Source: Larkinella sp965227735
GTDB lineage: Bacteria; Bacteroidota; Bacteroidia; Cytophagales; Spirosomataceae
Reading direction: 5' to 3'
Assembly: GCF_965227735.1 (NCBI RefSeq)
Contig: NZ_OZ245776.1
Span: forward strand, 4,340,001 to 4,404,000
DNA: 64,000 nucleotides
Below the pieces are notes generated by a model. It was not told the origin of the DNA. It was given only the letters and a program-made list of their open reading frames with translations, and did not search any database. Positions 17,892-26,511 of this stretch are shown here, piece after piece; position 1 is the first letter of the stretch; each line of letters opens with the position of its first letter. The translations under genes were made by a program, and so were the position numbers.

Positions 17892-18146
17892 TTTCACCCG
17901 ATCGTAAGGATAATTCACGTTTCCGTCACTATCCTCACTACGAGCGAAATACAATTACATAACGCGGTTCAACGTAAATTGTTGTTCGTTGTGAAAAATA
18001 AGCGACAAATTTTTCAGTTTTTTCAGCACAACCGATACCTTGAAAGGGACATTGGATCACTTCTTAATAGGAAGATTGAGTATACATAAAGTTACTTTTT
18101 CCAAAAAATGGTACTATTGCATTTTCTAAACCTGTAGTACCCATTC

Positions 18147-18914
18147 ATGGATTTATTTTTTGAATACGATATCGAACGGCTCCGTCGCTACGCTGGTGTT
18201 GTCGAAAATACCGGTAAAATCACCATCGAATCGTATCCTGCTCATTTGCTGCTTTCCTTTACGGATGTTGGCTATTTCAATTATTGCGTATGCCACAAAC
18301 CGGCGGAGATCGTCGATGTTGTCAGACAGGCCAATGCGTTTTATGCTTCCCGGTCCATTCATCATCACAAACTTCTGCTCGACGAAGCCCGTAGTGACGA
18401 GGGGCAGTACCAGTTTTTGTTGGACAACGGGTATCGCCTGAAAGAACGGCTTATGGCCGTTGAGGACCCGACGCTTCAGCACCGTCCGCAGCCGATTCCG
18501 GAAAATTTTCACCTTGAACGGGTTCAGGTGGACACGCTGCATGATTTTACCGAAGATTATCTGGCGGCTTTTGAGTCGGAACAGAAAAATACGGCACCTG
18601 TGATCACTAATTTCAGGCAATTGCTGGACAATGAAAACATTGCCTTATTTCGAGTCAAAGATCAGGTTGAGCCAGTAGGAATTGCGGTTTTATACGAAAT
18701 GGATAACGTTTTTTTTCTGGCGGGAGGTGCCATCCTGCCCGCTTTCCGCAACCGGGGGTATCATGCGACCGCGCTGGTGACGCGTCTCAACTGGGCCAAT
18801 GCCCAAAATGCCCGGCGCATTATTTCGTGGGCCTACGACGGTGGCGCAAGTTACCGAAACATGTTAAAAGTGGGGTTAGTGCCTTATAAATGTTACCGCG
18901 TGTATGAACGATGA
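18147..18914 (+). CDS. GNAT-family N-acetyltransferase, coupled to the adenylation-domain gene
   Basis: A 255-residue protein. The C-terminal half has the GNAT acetyl-CoA-binding pattern (GGAILPAFRNRGYHATALV, an RxxGxx loop). The N-terminal half (about 120 residues) looks like a second, degenerate GNAT-type fold and has no motif I recognise. Its last 11 bases overlap the start of the next gene (18904), so the two are translationally coupled and probably act in one pathway. Acetyl or another acyl transfer to an amine is the family activity; the substrate is unknown. Confidence 0.75.
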   Translation: MDLFFEYDIERLRRYAGVVENTGKITIESYPAHLLLSFTDVGYFNYCVCHKPAEIVDVVRQANAFYASRSIHHHKLLLDEARSDEGQYQFLLDNGYRLKERLMAVEDPTLQHRPQPIPENFHLERVQVDTLHDFTEDYLAAFESEQKNTAPVITNFRQLLDNENIALFRVKDQVEPVGIAVLYEMDNVFFLAGGAILPAFRNRGYHATALVTRLNWANAQNARRIISWAYDGGASYRNMLKVGLVPYKCYRVYER

Positions 18915-21453
18915 ATTTCGGCTTCGGTGGACGGAAATCGCTCAACGTTATTCCACCAAAGCCGCTTTTTGCGAGGGAAACCGCACCATAACCTATGAAA
19001 TGCTGTTCCATCGGACCCATCAGTATGCTGATGCGCTGCTGGCCCGGAATTTCAGACAGCAGTGCATTCCCGTTCTGCTCGACGACCCGCTGGAGCATGT
19101 TGCTGCTTTGATTGGCATTCTGTTGTCCGGAAATTATTATTATTCGATGCATCCGCAATCGGTCGAATCCCTGGGCGACGTCGTGCAGTCGCGGGGCTGC
19201 CCCGGTCTGATCAGTCGGTTGCCGCTGGTGATTCCGACTCATCCGGGCTTGCCTACGCTCCTTCCCGAAACGCTGCCAACGGCGCGTTCTGCCACACCGA
19301 CATATCCGATTGTCTCGCCGGAAATGCCTTTCTGCCTTTTCATGACCTCGGGCAGCACCGGCCAGCCGAAGCAGGTGATCCATTCACATGCGAGTGTTTT
19401 GGCCGATACATTCCGGCAAATAACCGACAACGAAATTACGGCTGCCGACCGGATCGACCTGCTGTTTTCGCTCGAATTCAGTGCCTCACTGGCCTGCATT
19501 TTTCCGGCTCTGCTGACGGGCGCTACGCTGGTGTTCTACGATCTGAAAAAAGAAGGGGTGTTGTCGTTGCCGGTTTTCTGGCAGCGGCAGGAAATCACGT
19601 TCAGCAGCTTGTCGGTCAGCACGTTTCGGCTGTTGCTAAAAACCGCTACGGATTTTAAGACTTTATCCGGCCTGCGAATGCTTTCCATCGGTGCCGAACC
19701 CATCCAGCCCTCCGATATTACAGGCTTCCAGAAACGTTTTTCGGCCTCTACAACGCTGCAAGTGGCCTATGCGACAACTGAAACCCGGACGATTTCGGAC
19801 TACAAATTGCAAACCGACACGCCGGTAACGGATCAACTTTTTTCGGTGGGTAAACCGGTGTCCGGACGAACGGTTTGGATTCGGTCCGAAACGGGTGCGC
19901 CGTTACCTCATAATCAGGTGGGTGAAATTATCGTTCAGGCGTCGTTTATTCCCTCGGATTATCCGAATAATCTGGCCGCTTCGCAACGGGCCTACCAACG
20001 CCTGCCCGACGACATGATCGCGTATGCGACCGGCGATCTGGGCTTTTTAGACGCTGATGGGTATTTGTTCTGGTGCGGCCGAACGGATTTCGTAGTCAAG
20101 ATTAACGGACAAAAAGTAAACCTGATTCAAATTGAGCAGGAATTGAAAAGCGTGAAGGGCGTAAAAAATGCTGCGGTTCTTTACGATACCTCCCACGAAA
20201 ACCGGTACTTTCTGAAAGCGTTTCTGTGTACCGAACCTGATTTTGATTTGGCCGGTTTGCGGCAATCCCTGGCGCAGCGGTTGCCGGTCGTTATGCTGCC
20301 TGATCGTTATCTGTTGCTCGAGACACTGCCGCAGACCAAAACGGGCAAAATTGACCGGCTTCGTTTAACCATGCTACCAGAGCCGGAGGTTGTTTTGTCT
20401 GATTATCCGCTGGCCCATGAAGCCGATGCCTGGGATTTTGTTCCGTTGATCAAGTCTGTTTGGCAAAAAAAACTGGGGTTGACAACGGCTTTGTCGGACT
20501 ATGATGACTTTTTTCAGGACCTCGGTGGCGATTCGCTGATGGCGGAGAGCTGTTTGGCCGAATTGGAAAACCGGATCGAAAAAACCGTGCCGGTTCAGGC
20601 GGTTTTTTCGTATACAACGCCCAAGGCGTTGGCGCATTACCTCATGGCTTATACCCGGCATCAGGTTCAGTGCATTCCGTTGAACAAACCCGAACGAAAT
20701 CGGAAACACGTCTATTTCATCCCGCCATTGCCGGGCGATCGGCGAATGTATCGCAGGATTGAAAGCCAACTGAATCAGCATTGTAACCTCTATTACGTTC
20801 ATTACGAGCCGTATACAGCGGAAAGAAAGCTGATTCCGCTGGCTGATCTGGTCGGGCAGATAGCCCGGGCGATCGACAAACCGGCGGATAGTCTGCTCAT
20901 TGGTTTTTCGTTTGGGGGATTGGTGGCCTATCAGGTGGCTTTGGCGCTGGAGCAAAGGCAGCAACCGCCCCTGAACCGGCTTATTTTACTGGATACGCCC
21001 CTTTACCGGCGAATCACGTTTCGGGAGTCCTTGCGGAAAGATGTCCACCGGATCGGGCGCAAGGTTGTTGCGGGTTTTAAAACGGAGCGGTCGGTTGACT
21101 GGAACGCCAGTTGGCAGCGGGCCATTGCGCGGTATCGCAACCGGTTAACGAGTCGGACGACCCGTGCGGATGGAGGGACTCAGGCCGTCAGTTGGCAGGA
21201 ACCGAGTTTCGCAGCGGTCGACCAATACGCGCGGCAGGCCGAGGTGAAAATTCCGGTTGCCTGCCCCATTGTGCTCTTTCGGGCGAGTGATTCGTCCGCT
21301 TTTCAGTACGAAATCCGCCCCGATTTTCGCTGGCAGTTGTTTGCTAAAACCGGTTTTGAAGAACACTGGCTGGAAGCCAACCACGATCAGGTTTTGAATT
21401 CGGTCCATAGCTACCGGATCGGAACCATCGTGTCTGGCTTTTTACACGCCTAA
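18904..21453 (+). CDS. Stand-alone adenylation / carrier / thioesterase protein (NRPS-like, A-PCP-TE)
   Basis: An 849-residue three-domain protein. The adenylation domain (1 to about 490) has FMTSGSTGQPK (146-156), YATTE (289-293), YATGD (374-378), CGRTDFVVKINGQ (391-403) and the catalytic Lys482 in TKTGKIDR. A carrier domain follows with DLGGDSLMAE, phosphopantetheine Ser544. The thioesterase domain has GFSFGG with nucleophile Ser669 and a His in EANHDQVL near 829. There is no condensation domain. The position matching GrsA Asp235, which holds the alpha-amino group, is Ser193 (FSAS), so the substrate may be a carboxylic acid lacking an alpha-amino group. Together with the GNAT it could make a small released or acylated product. 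Confidence 0.88.
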   Translation: MNDEFRLRWTEIAQRYSTKAAFCEGNRTITYEMLFHRTHQYADALLARNFRQQCIPVLLDDPLEHVAALIGILLSGNYYYSMHPQSVESLGDVVQSRGCPGLISRLPLVIPTHPGLPTLLPETLPTARSATPTYPIVSPEMPFCLFMTSGSTGQPKQVIHSHASVLADTFRQITDNEITAADRIDLLFSLEFSASLACIFPALLTGATLVFYDLKKEGVLSLPVFWQRQEITFSSLSVSTFRLLLKTATDFKTLSGLRMLSIGAEPIQPSDITGFQKRFSASTTLQVAYATTETRTISDYKLQTDTPVTDQLFSVGKPVSGRTVWIRSETGAPLPHNQVGEIIVQASFIPSDYPNNLAASQRAYQRLPDDMIAYATGDLGFLDADGYLFWCGRTDFVVKINGQKVNLIQIEQELKSVKGVKNAAVLYDTSHENRYFLKAFLCTEPDFDLAGLRQSLAQRLPVVMLPDRYLLLETLPQTKTGKIDRLRLTMLPEPEVVLSDYPLAHEADAWDFVPLIKSVWQKKLGLTTALSDYDDFFQDLGGDSLMAESCLAELENRIEKTVPVQAVFSYTTPKALAHYLMAYTRHQVQCIPLNKPERNRKHVYFIPPLPGDRRMYRRIESQLNQHCNLYYVHYEPYTAERKLIPLADLVGQIARAIDKPADSLLIGFSFGGLVAYQVALALEQRQQPPLNRLILLDTPLYRRITFRESLRKDVHRIGRKVVAGFKTERSVDWNASWQRAIARYRNRLTSRTTRADGGTQAVSWQEPSFAAVDQYARQAEVKIPVACPIVLFRASDSSAFQYEIRPDFRWQLFAKTGFEEHWLEANHDQVLNSVHSYRIGTIVSGFLHA

Positions 21454-21462
21454 AGGCTCGAA

Positions 21463-22803
21463 TCAGGATGCAACAGCACCGGCCGCCCGGCCCTGCTCAG
21501 CGGTTTCGGGGGTCTGCTGGTATTTTTTGGCAAGGATTCCGTACGAATCGGAGCGCATGGCGATCAATGTAACGAGCAGACCAACGACGCCGGTCACGGT
21601 AAACAACAGGGCCAGCCCCCGGGCACTTCCGGTGCCAAACCACGGCCCCAGTAAATCCACGCCCGCACCAGTGGTCATAAACGGAATGAAAATCAGTTGA
21701 GCAATCGGCCCGATGATGAAGGCGGTAATGGGCGAGGCCGCCTGCTCGACACTCTGGGCAAATCCGAAAACCCGGCCCTGCCGTTCGGGCGAAATCAATT
21801 TTTGAATGATGGTTTGTTCAGCCGCTTCCACCACCGGAATCAGGCAGAGGTAGATGAACATTCCAACGCCAAGCAGCACGATGGACGCCTGAATGGTGAA
21901 GAAAATGCAAACCGTCCACATGGCAAGGTTGGCCAGAAAAAGCGTTTGGAGCGGTTTGGCACCCAGCCCATTTCGGGCCACCACCATGCCGCCGACAATA
22001 AACCCCAGGCTCAACACGCCCCACAATGTACCCCAGACCTGCACCGAAACGAGCGACAGTCCGTAGGCATCCATCAGCGACATAAAAACGCCACCCAGGA
22101 AATTGTTGAAGGTGTTGAAAAAGATGAGCCCCAGTAAACCCGGAATCTGCTGAACGGACTTCAGCGTTCCCCGGATATCGAGGTGGTTGGTTTTCGTTTC
22201 AGCAACAACAAGTTCCTGTTCAGGAATGGCGAGGAACATTAGGTGAACGATGACCAGGGCCGTCAGCGCAATAGCCAGCGCCAGCATCCAGAACATGCCC
22301 AGAAAACCGATCACCAGGCCGCTGAAAAGCGACGCGACCAGAAACGACACGCCGTTGGCCGTGCCAACCAGCCCGTTGGCTTTGTCGCGCTGGTCTTCGT
22401 CGATCAGAATCGTCACCAGGGTGGAAATGGCAATGCTGCGAATGTTACCGGCGATGGCCCCCAGCAGCCCAAACAGGATGAATATCCACAGGATGGGACT
22501 TGCCGGGTTGGAAAACGTGGAGGACGGATACCAGCCGTAGAGCAGCAAATCCACCAGATAAAACCCCAGAGAACCGACGCTCGACAGCATCATGGCGGTT
22601 TTTTTGCGGTTATGATCGACCAGTGAACCCAGAAAAAAGCCGGAAACTGCGACGGTTCCCAGGTAAATACCGGCCATAATCGAGGTCGCGACCACCGATT
22701 TGGTTTCGAGGTACAGCCAGAACGTCAGCGCAAACCAGACGCAATTGTTGATGACGGAAGCGGTTAGCGTATTGGCGAGAAGGGCGTAAAATCGGTTCGT
22801 CAT
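21463..22803 (-). CDS. MFS transporter (EntS/macrolide-efflux-like)
   Basis: A 446-residue, 12-helix major facilitator protein. The N-terminus (MTNRFYALLANTLTASVINNCVWFALTFWLYL) and the GSLVDHNRKKTAMMLSS loop resemble the MFS_3 group, which includes EntS and macrolide exporters. It is probably cotranscribed with the DoxX-like gene 31 bp upstream. It converges on the adenylation-domain gene with only 9 bp between stops, so an export role for that pathway's product is possible but rests on proximity alone. Confidence 0.82.
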   Translation of the reverse strand: MTNRFYALLANTLTASVINNCVWFALTFWLYLETKSVVATSIMAGIYLGTVAVSGFFLGSLVDHNRKKTAMMLSSVGSLGFYLVDLLLYGWYPSSTFSNPASPILWIFILFGLLGAIAGNIRSIAISTLVTILIDEDQRDKANGLVGTANGVSFLVASLFSGLVIGFLGMFWMLALAIALTALVIVHLMFLAIPEQELVVAETKTNHLDIRGTLKSVQQIPGLLGLIFFNTFNNFLGGVFMSLMDAYGLSLVSVQVWGTLWGVLSLGFIVGGMVVARNGLGAKPLQTLFLANLAMWTVCIFFTIQASIVLLGVGMFIYLCLIPVVEAAEQTIIQKLISPERQGRVFGFAQSVEQAASPITAFIIGPIAQLIFIPFMTTGAGVDLLGPWFGTGSARGLALLFTVTGVVGLLVTLIAMRSDSYGILAKKYQQTPETAEQGRAAGAVAS

Positions 22804-22834
22804 GAGTCTGTTGTTTCCTGGGGCAAACGGTCCG

Positions 22835-23257
22835 CTAGCCTAAAACCGCTCTTAGGGAATTCTGGTTTCCGGATTCGGAGAAAGTTGCAGTCGCCTGTTT
22901 TTTATGGTAAAAAACGTACGAAGCAGCCCCTAAAGCCACAAAAACCAGCATCGGCGCCCAGTCCATCGGTGTTTTCCCCGCGCTGTAAACGCAATAGGTG
23001 GCACCCAGTAAATCAAAAATCAGTCCGGCATACGCCCATTCCTTAATGCGGGGAAAACCGGGAACCAGAATGGCAATCACGCCCAGCAATTTCGCCCACC
23101 CCAGAAATGGAAGCAGGTAGGCGGGCAGACTGATCTGTTTAAACCCTTCGACGGCTTGCGGAATAACCAAAATATCGGGAATAGAAGAACCCAGCATAAC
23201 AAATGCGAATAATCCGGTAAAAACCCAGTACAAAATCTTCGTCTTTTTCATGGCCAT
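22835..23257 (-). CDS. DoxX-like membrane protein
   Basis: A 140-residue, four-helix protein with the DoxX-like pattern (ILYWVFTGLFAFVMLGSSIPDI, then LPFLGWAKLLGVIAILVPGFPRIKEWAYAG). The start may be 23257 (MAMKK) or 23251 (MKK). Family members are integral membrane proteins of uncertain role, some linked to redox stress. It precedes the MFS gene by 31 bp in the same direction. Confidence 0.75.
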   Translation of the reverse strand: MAMKKTKILYWVFTGLFAFVMLGSSIPDILVIPQAVEGFKQISLPAYLLPFLGWAKLLGVIAILVPGFPRIKEWAYAGLIFDLLGATYCVYSAGKTPMDWAPMLVFVALGAASYVFYHKKQATATFSESGNQNSLRAVLG

Positions 23258-23493
23258 AGTGTTGTTTGTTTACAGGACAAATTTACCACCGGATCCAGAT
23301 TCGGAGAGCGTGTAAAAACGGCAATCTACGGGGTGAATTGCGACAATTACGAGAAAGCCATACGGGTCAGGATGGCGGTAAAATAAGGCGCAAAACGGTT
23401 TCTCTTTCAACCCGACACCGGAAATTTTTCGCAAACGAATCGTTCAATGGCGGAATAAAAAAACTAAATTGGCGAACACCCGCTTGCTCACCG

Positions 23494-24396
23494 ATGGCTT
23501 CCCAGAACGATTTAGAATTTACGTATTCCACAATTGACCAAATTTTTCGTCTCAGCGTGGGCCAGACCGGCGACTACAGTGGGGCGATGTATAATGGCAA
23601 TTTTAAGCTGACGCTGGAGGAGGCTCAACGCCAGAAACACCGCTTCATTGCGGAAAGTCTGAACATTACCAAAGGCACGAAAGTGCTCGACATGGGCTGC
23701 GGCTGGGGGCCTTTCCTGACCTATATCAAGGGCCAGGGAGCGATTGGCCGGGGCGTAACGCTGTCGTCGGCGCAGGCTGCGGCCTGTGTGCAGAATGGGC
23801 TGACGGTGGAAGTGAAAGACTGCCGCCTGATTACGCCCGCCGACTATGGCACCTTCGACGCCGTCAGTTGCATTGGGGGTATGGAGCATTTCTGTTCGAT
23901 CGAGCAGTACAAAGCCGGTCAGCAGGACGCGGTGTATGCTGATTTTTTCAAAAATCTCTACAACCTGCTTCCCGTGGGCGGGCGGTTTTACATGCAGACG
24001 ATGGTTTTCAGCAAGAACATGCTGCCGCTCGAAGAAATCAGTCTGGATGCACCCAAAGACTCGGATTCCTATGCCCTTGCGTTGATGATTGCCCAGTTTC
24101 CGGGTTCTTGGCTGCCCTACGGCCCCGAGCAGGTGATCCGGAACGCGGCTCCTCATTTCAAGCTGATTTCGCAAAGCAGCGGGCGGCTCGACTACATCGA
24201 AACCATCGGTCAATGGCGGAAGCGGTTTCGGGCGTTTAACCTGAAAAAATACGCGCTGTATGCTTCCCTGCTGCCCCGGTTTCTAACCAACAAGGCCATG
24301 CGGGATCTAATTGCCGTTTTTCGGGTCAGCCCAAACCGGGTTTGCTTCGAACGCGAAACGATGGATCATTACCGGCTGGTGTTTGAAAAAGTGTAG
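23494..24396 (+). CDS. SAM-dependent methyltransferase, cyclopropane-fatty-acid-synthase-like
   Basis: A 300-residue protein. The SAM site VLDMGCGWGPFLTYI (about residues 67-81) and the following GRGVTLSSAQ match the CFA synthase/mycolic acid methyltransferase group, and YNGNFKLTLEEAQRQKHRFIAESL fits the helix before it. I chose the ATG at 23494 because the longer open frame upstream (to 23266) is not family-like. It is shorter than full CFA synthases, so the target may be a lipid or a small molecule. Its stop codon overlaps the first bases of the 24395-24566 inverted repeat. Confidence 0.8.
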   Translation: MASQNDLEFTYSTIDQIFRLSVGQTGDYSGAMYNGNFKLTLEEAQRQKHRFIAESLNITKGTKVLDMGCGWGPFLTYIKGQGAIGRGVTLSSAQAAACVQNGLTVEVKDCRLITPADYGTFDAVSCIGGMEHFCSIEQYKAGQQDAVYADFFKNLYNLLPVGGRFYMQTMVFSKNMLPLEEISLDAPKDSDSYALALMIAQFPGSWLPYGPEQVIRNAAPHFKLISQSSGRLDYIETIGQWRKRFRAFNLKKYALYASLLPRFLTNKAMRDLIAVFRVSPNRVCFERETMDHYRLVFEKV

Positions 24397-24566
24397 TTGC
24401 TGATCAAGATTTGCAATCTTGATCCTTTCTGTAGCGGATTTGCAATCCGCTCCTGCCTGTATGATTAGAATACGAACCCTGGAGTCAATTGATTACAGAT
24501 TATTCTTACCGCGGATTATAAATCCGCTACAGAAACGATCAAGATTGCAAATCTTGATCAGCAACT
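24395..24566. repeat. 56-bp inverted repeat built of two self-complementary words per arm
   Basis: Left arm 24395-24450 and right arm 24511-24566 are reverse complements with three differences. Each arm contains two hairpin words: GATCAAGATTTGCAATCTTG(ATC) and GCGGATTTGCAATCCGC on the left. On the right the second word is GCGGATTATAAATCCGC, so its 3-base loop changed while the stem is intact. It fills the gap between two convergent genes and begins inside the stop codon of the methyltransferase gene. Confidence 0.85.
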
Positions 24567-24591
24567 CCCAGTTTGCTTAAATCAGTTGTAA

Positions 24592-25716
24592 TCATTTCAC
24601 CGAAAACAGCTTCAGACAAACCGGGGCGGGCACTTTCACCTGCGTGCCGGTCGGCGTCAGTTTGCCGGTTTTCGAATCCAGTTTATACACTACGATATTG
24701 TCCGTATCCTGATTGGCAGCAAACACGTATTCGCCTTTGGGATCGACCAGAAAGTTGCGGGGCGTTTTGCCTTCGGTGGGCTGCTGGCCGATCAGCGTCA
24801 CCTTGCCGTCGTTGGCAATTGACAGAATCGCCAGCGCATTATAGCCGCGGTTGGAGTGATAGAGAAACTTGCCTTTCGGGTCGGTGTGGATATCGGCGCT
24901 GGTGTTTTTGTCGGTAAAATCGTCCGGAAGCGTTTTCACGTTGTCCTGAATCAGGGTCAGCGCACCGGTTTTGCTGTCGAGCGCGAAGGTGGCCACGCTG
25001 GAAGTCAGTTCTTCCACCAGATAGAGGTATTTTCCGTTGGGGTGGATCGTGATGTGACGCGGTCCGGAACCCGCCGAAACCGTCGCGTAGGGTGTTGCGG
25101 CCGGTTTTACTTTGCCGGTTGCCTTGTCAAATTCGTAAATATAGACCTTGTCGGTGCCGAGATCACAGACGTACACAAAGCGGTTGTTGGGCGAAACCGT
25201 GGCCGAGTGAATGTGCGGTTTTTCCTGCCGCTGGGCGTTGGGGCCTTTGCCTTCATAGCTTAGCGTGTCGGTCGCGGGGGCCAGGGTGCCGTCGTTCTGG
25301 ATGGGCAAAACCGTGAACGTGCCTCCGCCGTAGTTCGACACAAACGCCAGCTTGCCGGTTTGGTCGATGGCAATGTGGCAGGGGCCGCGGCCGTGCGACG
25401 ACTGCTGGTTCATCATCGTCAGCTTGCCGGTTTTGGGCTCGATGGTGTAGGAACTGACGCCCCCGGAATTGGGAGCCGCTTCGTTGACCGAATAGAGGAA
25501 TTTGCCGGTTGGATGAATGGCCAGAAAAGAAGGGCTTTTGGCGTTCGAAACCGTCTGGAGTTGTTTCAGCGAGCCGTTGGCCCGGTCAAATTCCAGGACA
25601 TAAATGCCTTCACTGCCCCGGGTCGAATACGTTCCGACGTAGAGGACTTCTTTGGGTGATTGCGCGTTGACCATCAGGCTAAAGAGCAGGGCGGTTACCG
25701 TGAATAATTTTTTCAT
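24592..25716 (-). CDS. Secreted lactonase-family beta-propeller (6-phosphogluconolactonase-like)
   Basis: A 374-residue protein with a signal peptide (MKKLFTVTALLFSLMVNAQ). It contains repeated propeller blades with patterns such as FLAIHPTGKFLYSVNE, HIAIDQTGKLAFVSNYGGG and HITIHPNGKYLYLVEEL. This matches the YbhE/Pgl lactonase family. The signal peptide makes a cytoplasmic pentose-phosphate role unlikely, so a periplasmic lactone or sugar-lactone substrate is more plausible. It stands alone. Confidence 0.85.
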   Translation of the reverse strand: MKKLFTVTALLFSLMVNAQSPKEVLYVGTYSTRGSEGIYVLEFDRANGSLKQLQTVSNAKSPSFLAIHPTGKFLYSVNEAAPNSGGVSSYTIEPKTGKLTMMNQQSSHGRGPCHIAIDQTGKLAFVSNYGGGTFTVLPIQNDGTLAPATDTLSYEGKGPNAQRQEKPHIHSATVSPNNRFVYVCDLGTDKVYIYEFDKATGKVKPAATPYATVSAGSGPRHITIHPNGKYLYLVEELTSSVATFALDSKTGALTLIQDNVKTLPDDFTDKNTSADIHTDPKGKFLYHSNRGYNALAILSIANDGKVTLIGQQPTEGKTPRNFLVDPKGEYVFAANQDTDNIVVYKLDSKTGKLTPTGTQVKVPAPVCLKLFSVK

Positions 25717-25747
25717 TCGTCAGGGGGAATAATCAGATCGCAAAGCT

Positions 25748-25782
25748 AACAAAAAGGACAAGCCGTTGACGGGCCTGTCCTT
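25748..25782 (-). terminator. Terminator downstream of the YceI gene
   Basis: On the minus strand AAGGACAGG...TTGTCCTT forms a hairpin followed by a T-rich tract (TTTTTGTT). It is 31 bp past the YceI stop and just upstream of the lactonase start. Confidence 0.65.
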
Positions 25783-25812
25783 CTTCTTTCTTTTCAGAAT
25801 GCGTCGCCGGGC

Positions 25813-26382
25813 TTATTGCTTGCCAAATTCGGCGTTAGCGCGAATGGTAATTTCATCGCTCACCACCGCCACCGGCGTACCGGTTCCGATGCCGAAATCC
25901 GAGCGTTTCAGTTCACCGGCAATCTTGAATCCGGCAATTTCTTTTTTGTTCATCGGATGCGGAATGGGGCCATTGAGCGTAACGTCCAGCGTAACGGGTT
26001 TGGTCACACCATGCATGGTCAGATCGCCGGTCACTTTGTATTTTTTTCCTTCTACTTTCTTGAAGGAATTGCTTTTAAAAGTCAGCGTGGGGTATTTGGC
26101 GGCATCGAAGTATTTCTCACTTTTTAAATCGGCGTCACGGCGGTCGTTGCCGGTATCGATGCTGTTTACGTCGGCCGTTAGTTCAACAACCGCATCCGTA
26201 AAATCGGGTTTCGAGGAGGTGATTTTGGCATCGAACGTCTTGAAATTTCCATCGACGTCCGAAACCAGGAGGTGAGTAACCGTAAAACCAACTTTGGCGT
26301 GTGCTTTGTCCACGGTCCAGGTTTGCGCAAAAGTGGCTACGGAAGCGAATAGAAAGGCGGTAAACAGGGTGACTTTTTTCAT
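25813..26382 (-). CDS. YceI-family periplasmic lipid-binding protein
   Basis: A 189-residue protein with a signal peptide (ends near VATFAQ). The mature part begins TWTVDKAHAKVGFTVTHLLVSDVDG, the classic YceI opening, and ends with DEITIRANAEF. YceI proteins are lipocalin-like barrels that bind isoprenoid or other lipid molecules. It has its own terminator and no clear operon partner. Confidence 0.92.
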   Translation of the reverse strand: MKKVTLFTAFLFASVATFAQTWTVDKAHAKVGFTVTHLLVSDVDGNFKTFDAKITSSKPDFTDAVVELTADVNSIDTGNDRRDADLKSEKYFDAAKYPTLTFKSNSFKKVEGKKYKVTGDLTMHGVTKPVTLDVTLNGPIPHPMNKKEIAGFKIAGELKRSDFGIGTGTPVAVVSDEITIRANAEFGKQ

Positions 26383-26511
26383 AGAATTTCAGGATTTGAT
26401 TGAAAATGGATTGCTTTACGAGCAACTAGTATACGCAAAAATTCTTGTATAGACACATAATAAATCACTTTTTCCACAATTTACAGTATCTATCAAGGGT
26501 AAAAAGTGGAA

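Noticed and set aside
23266..23493. N-terminal extension of the CFA-type methyltransferase
   Set aside because: The translated extension is unlike any methyltransferase N-terminus; the family-like sequence begins at ATG 23494.
18147..24396. A complete NRPS/PKS biosynthetic gene cluster
   Set aside because: Only a single adenylation/carrier/thioesterase protein is present; no condensation or ketosynthase domain is visible, so I describe a two-gene unit only.
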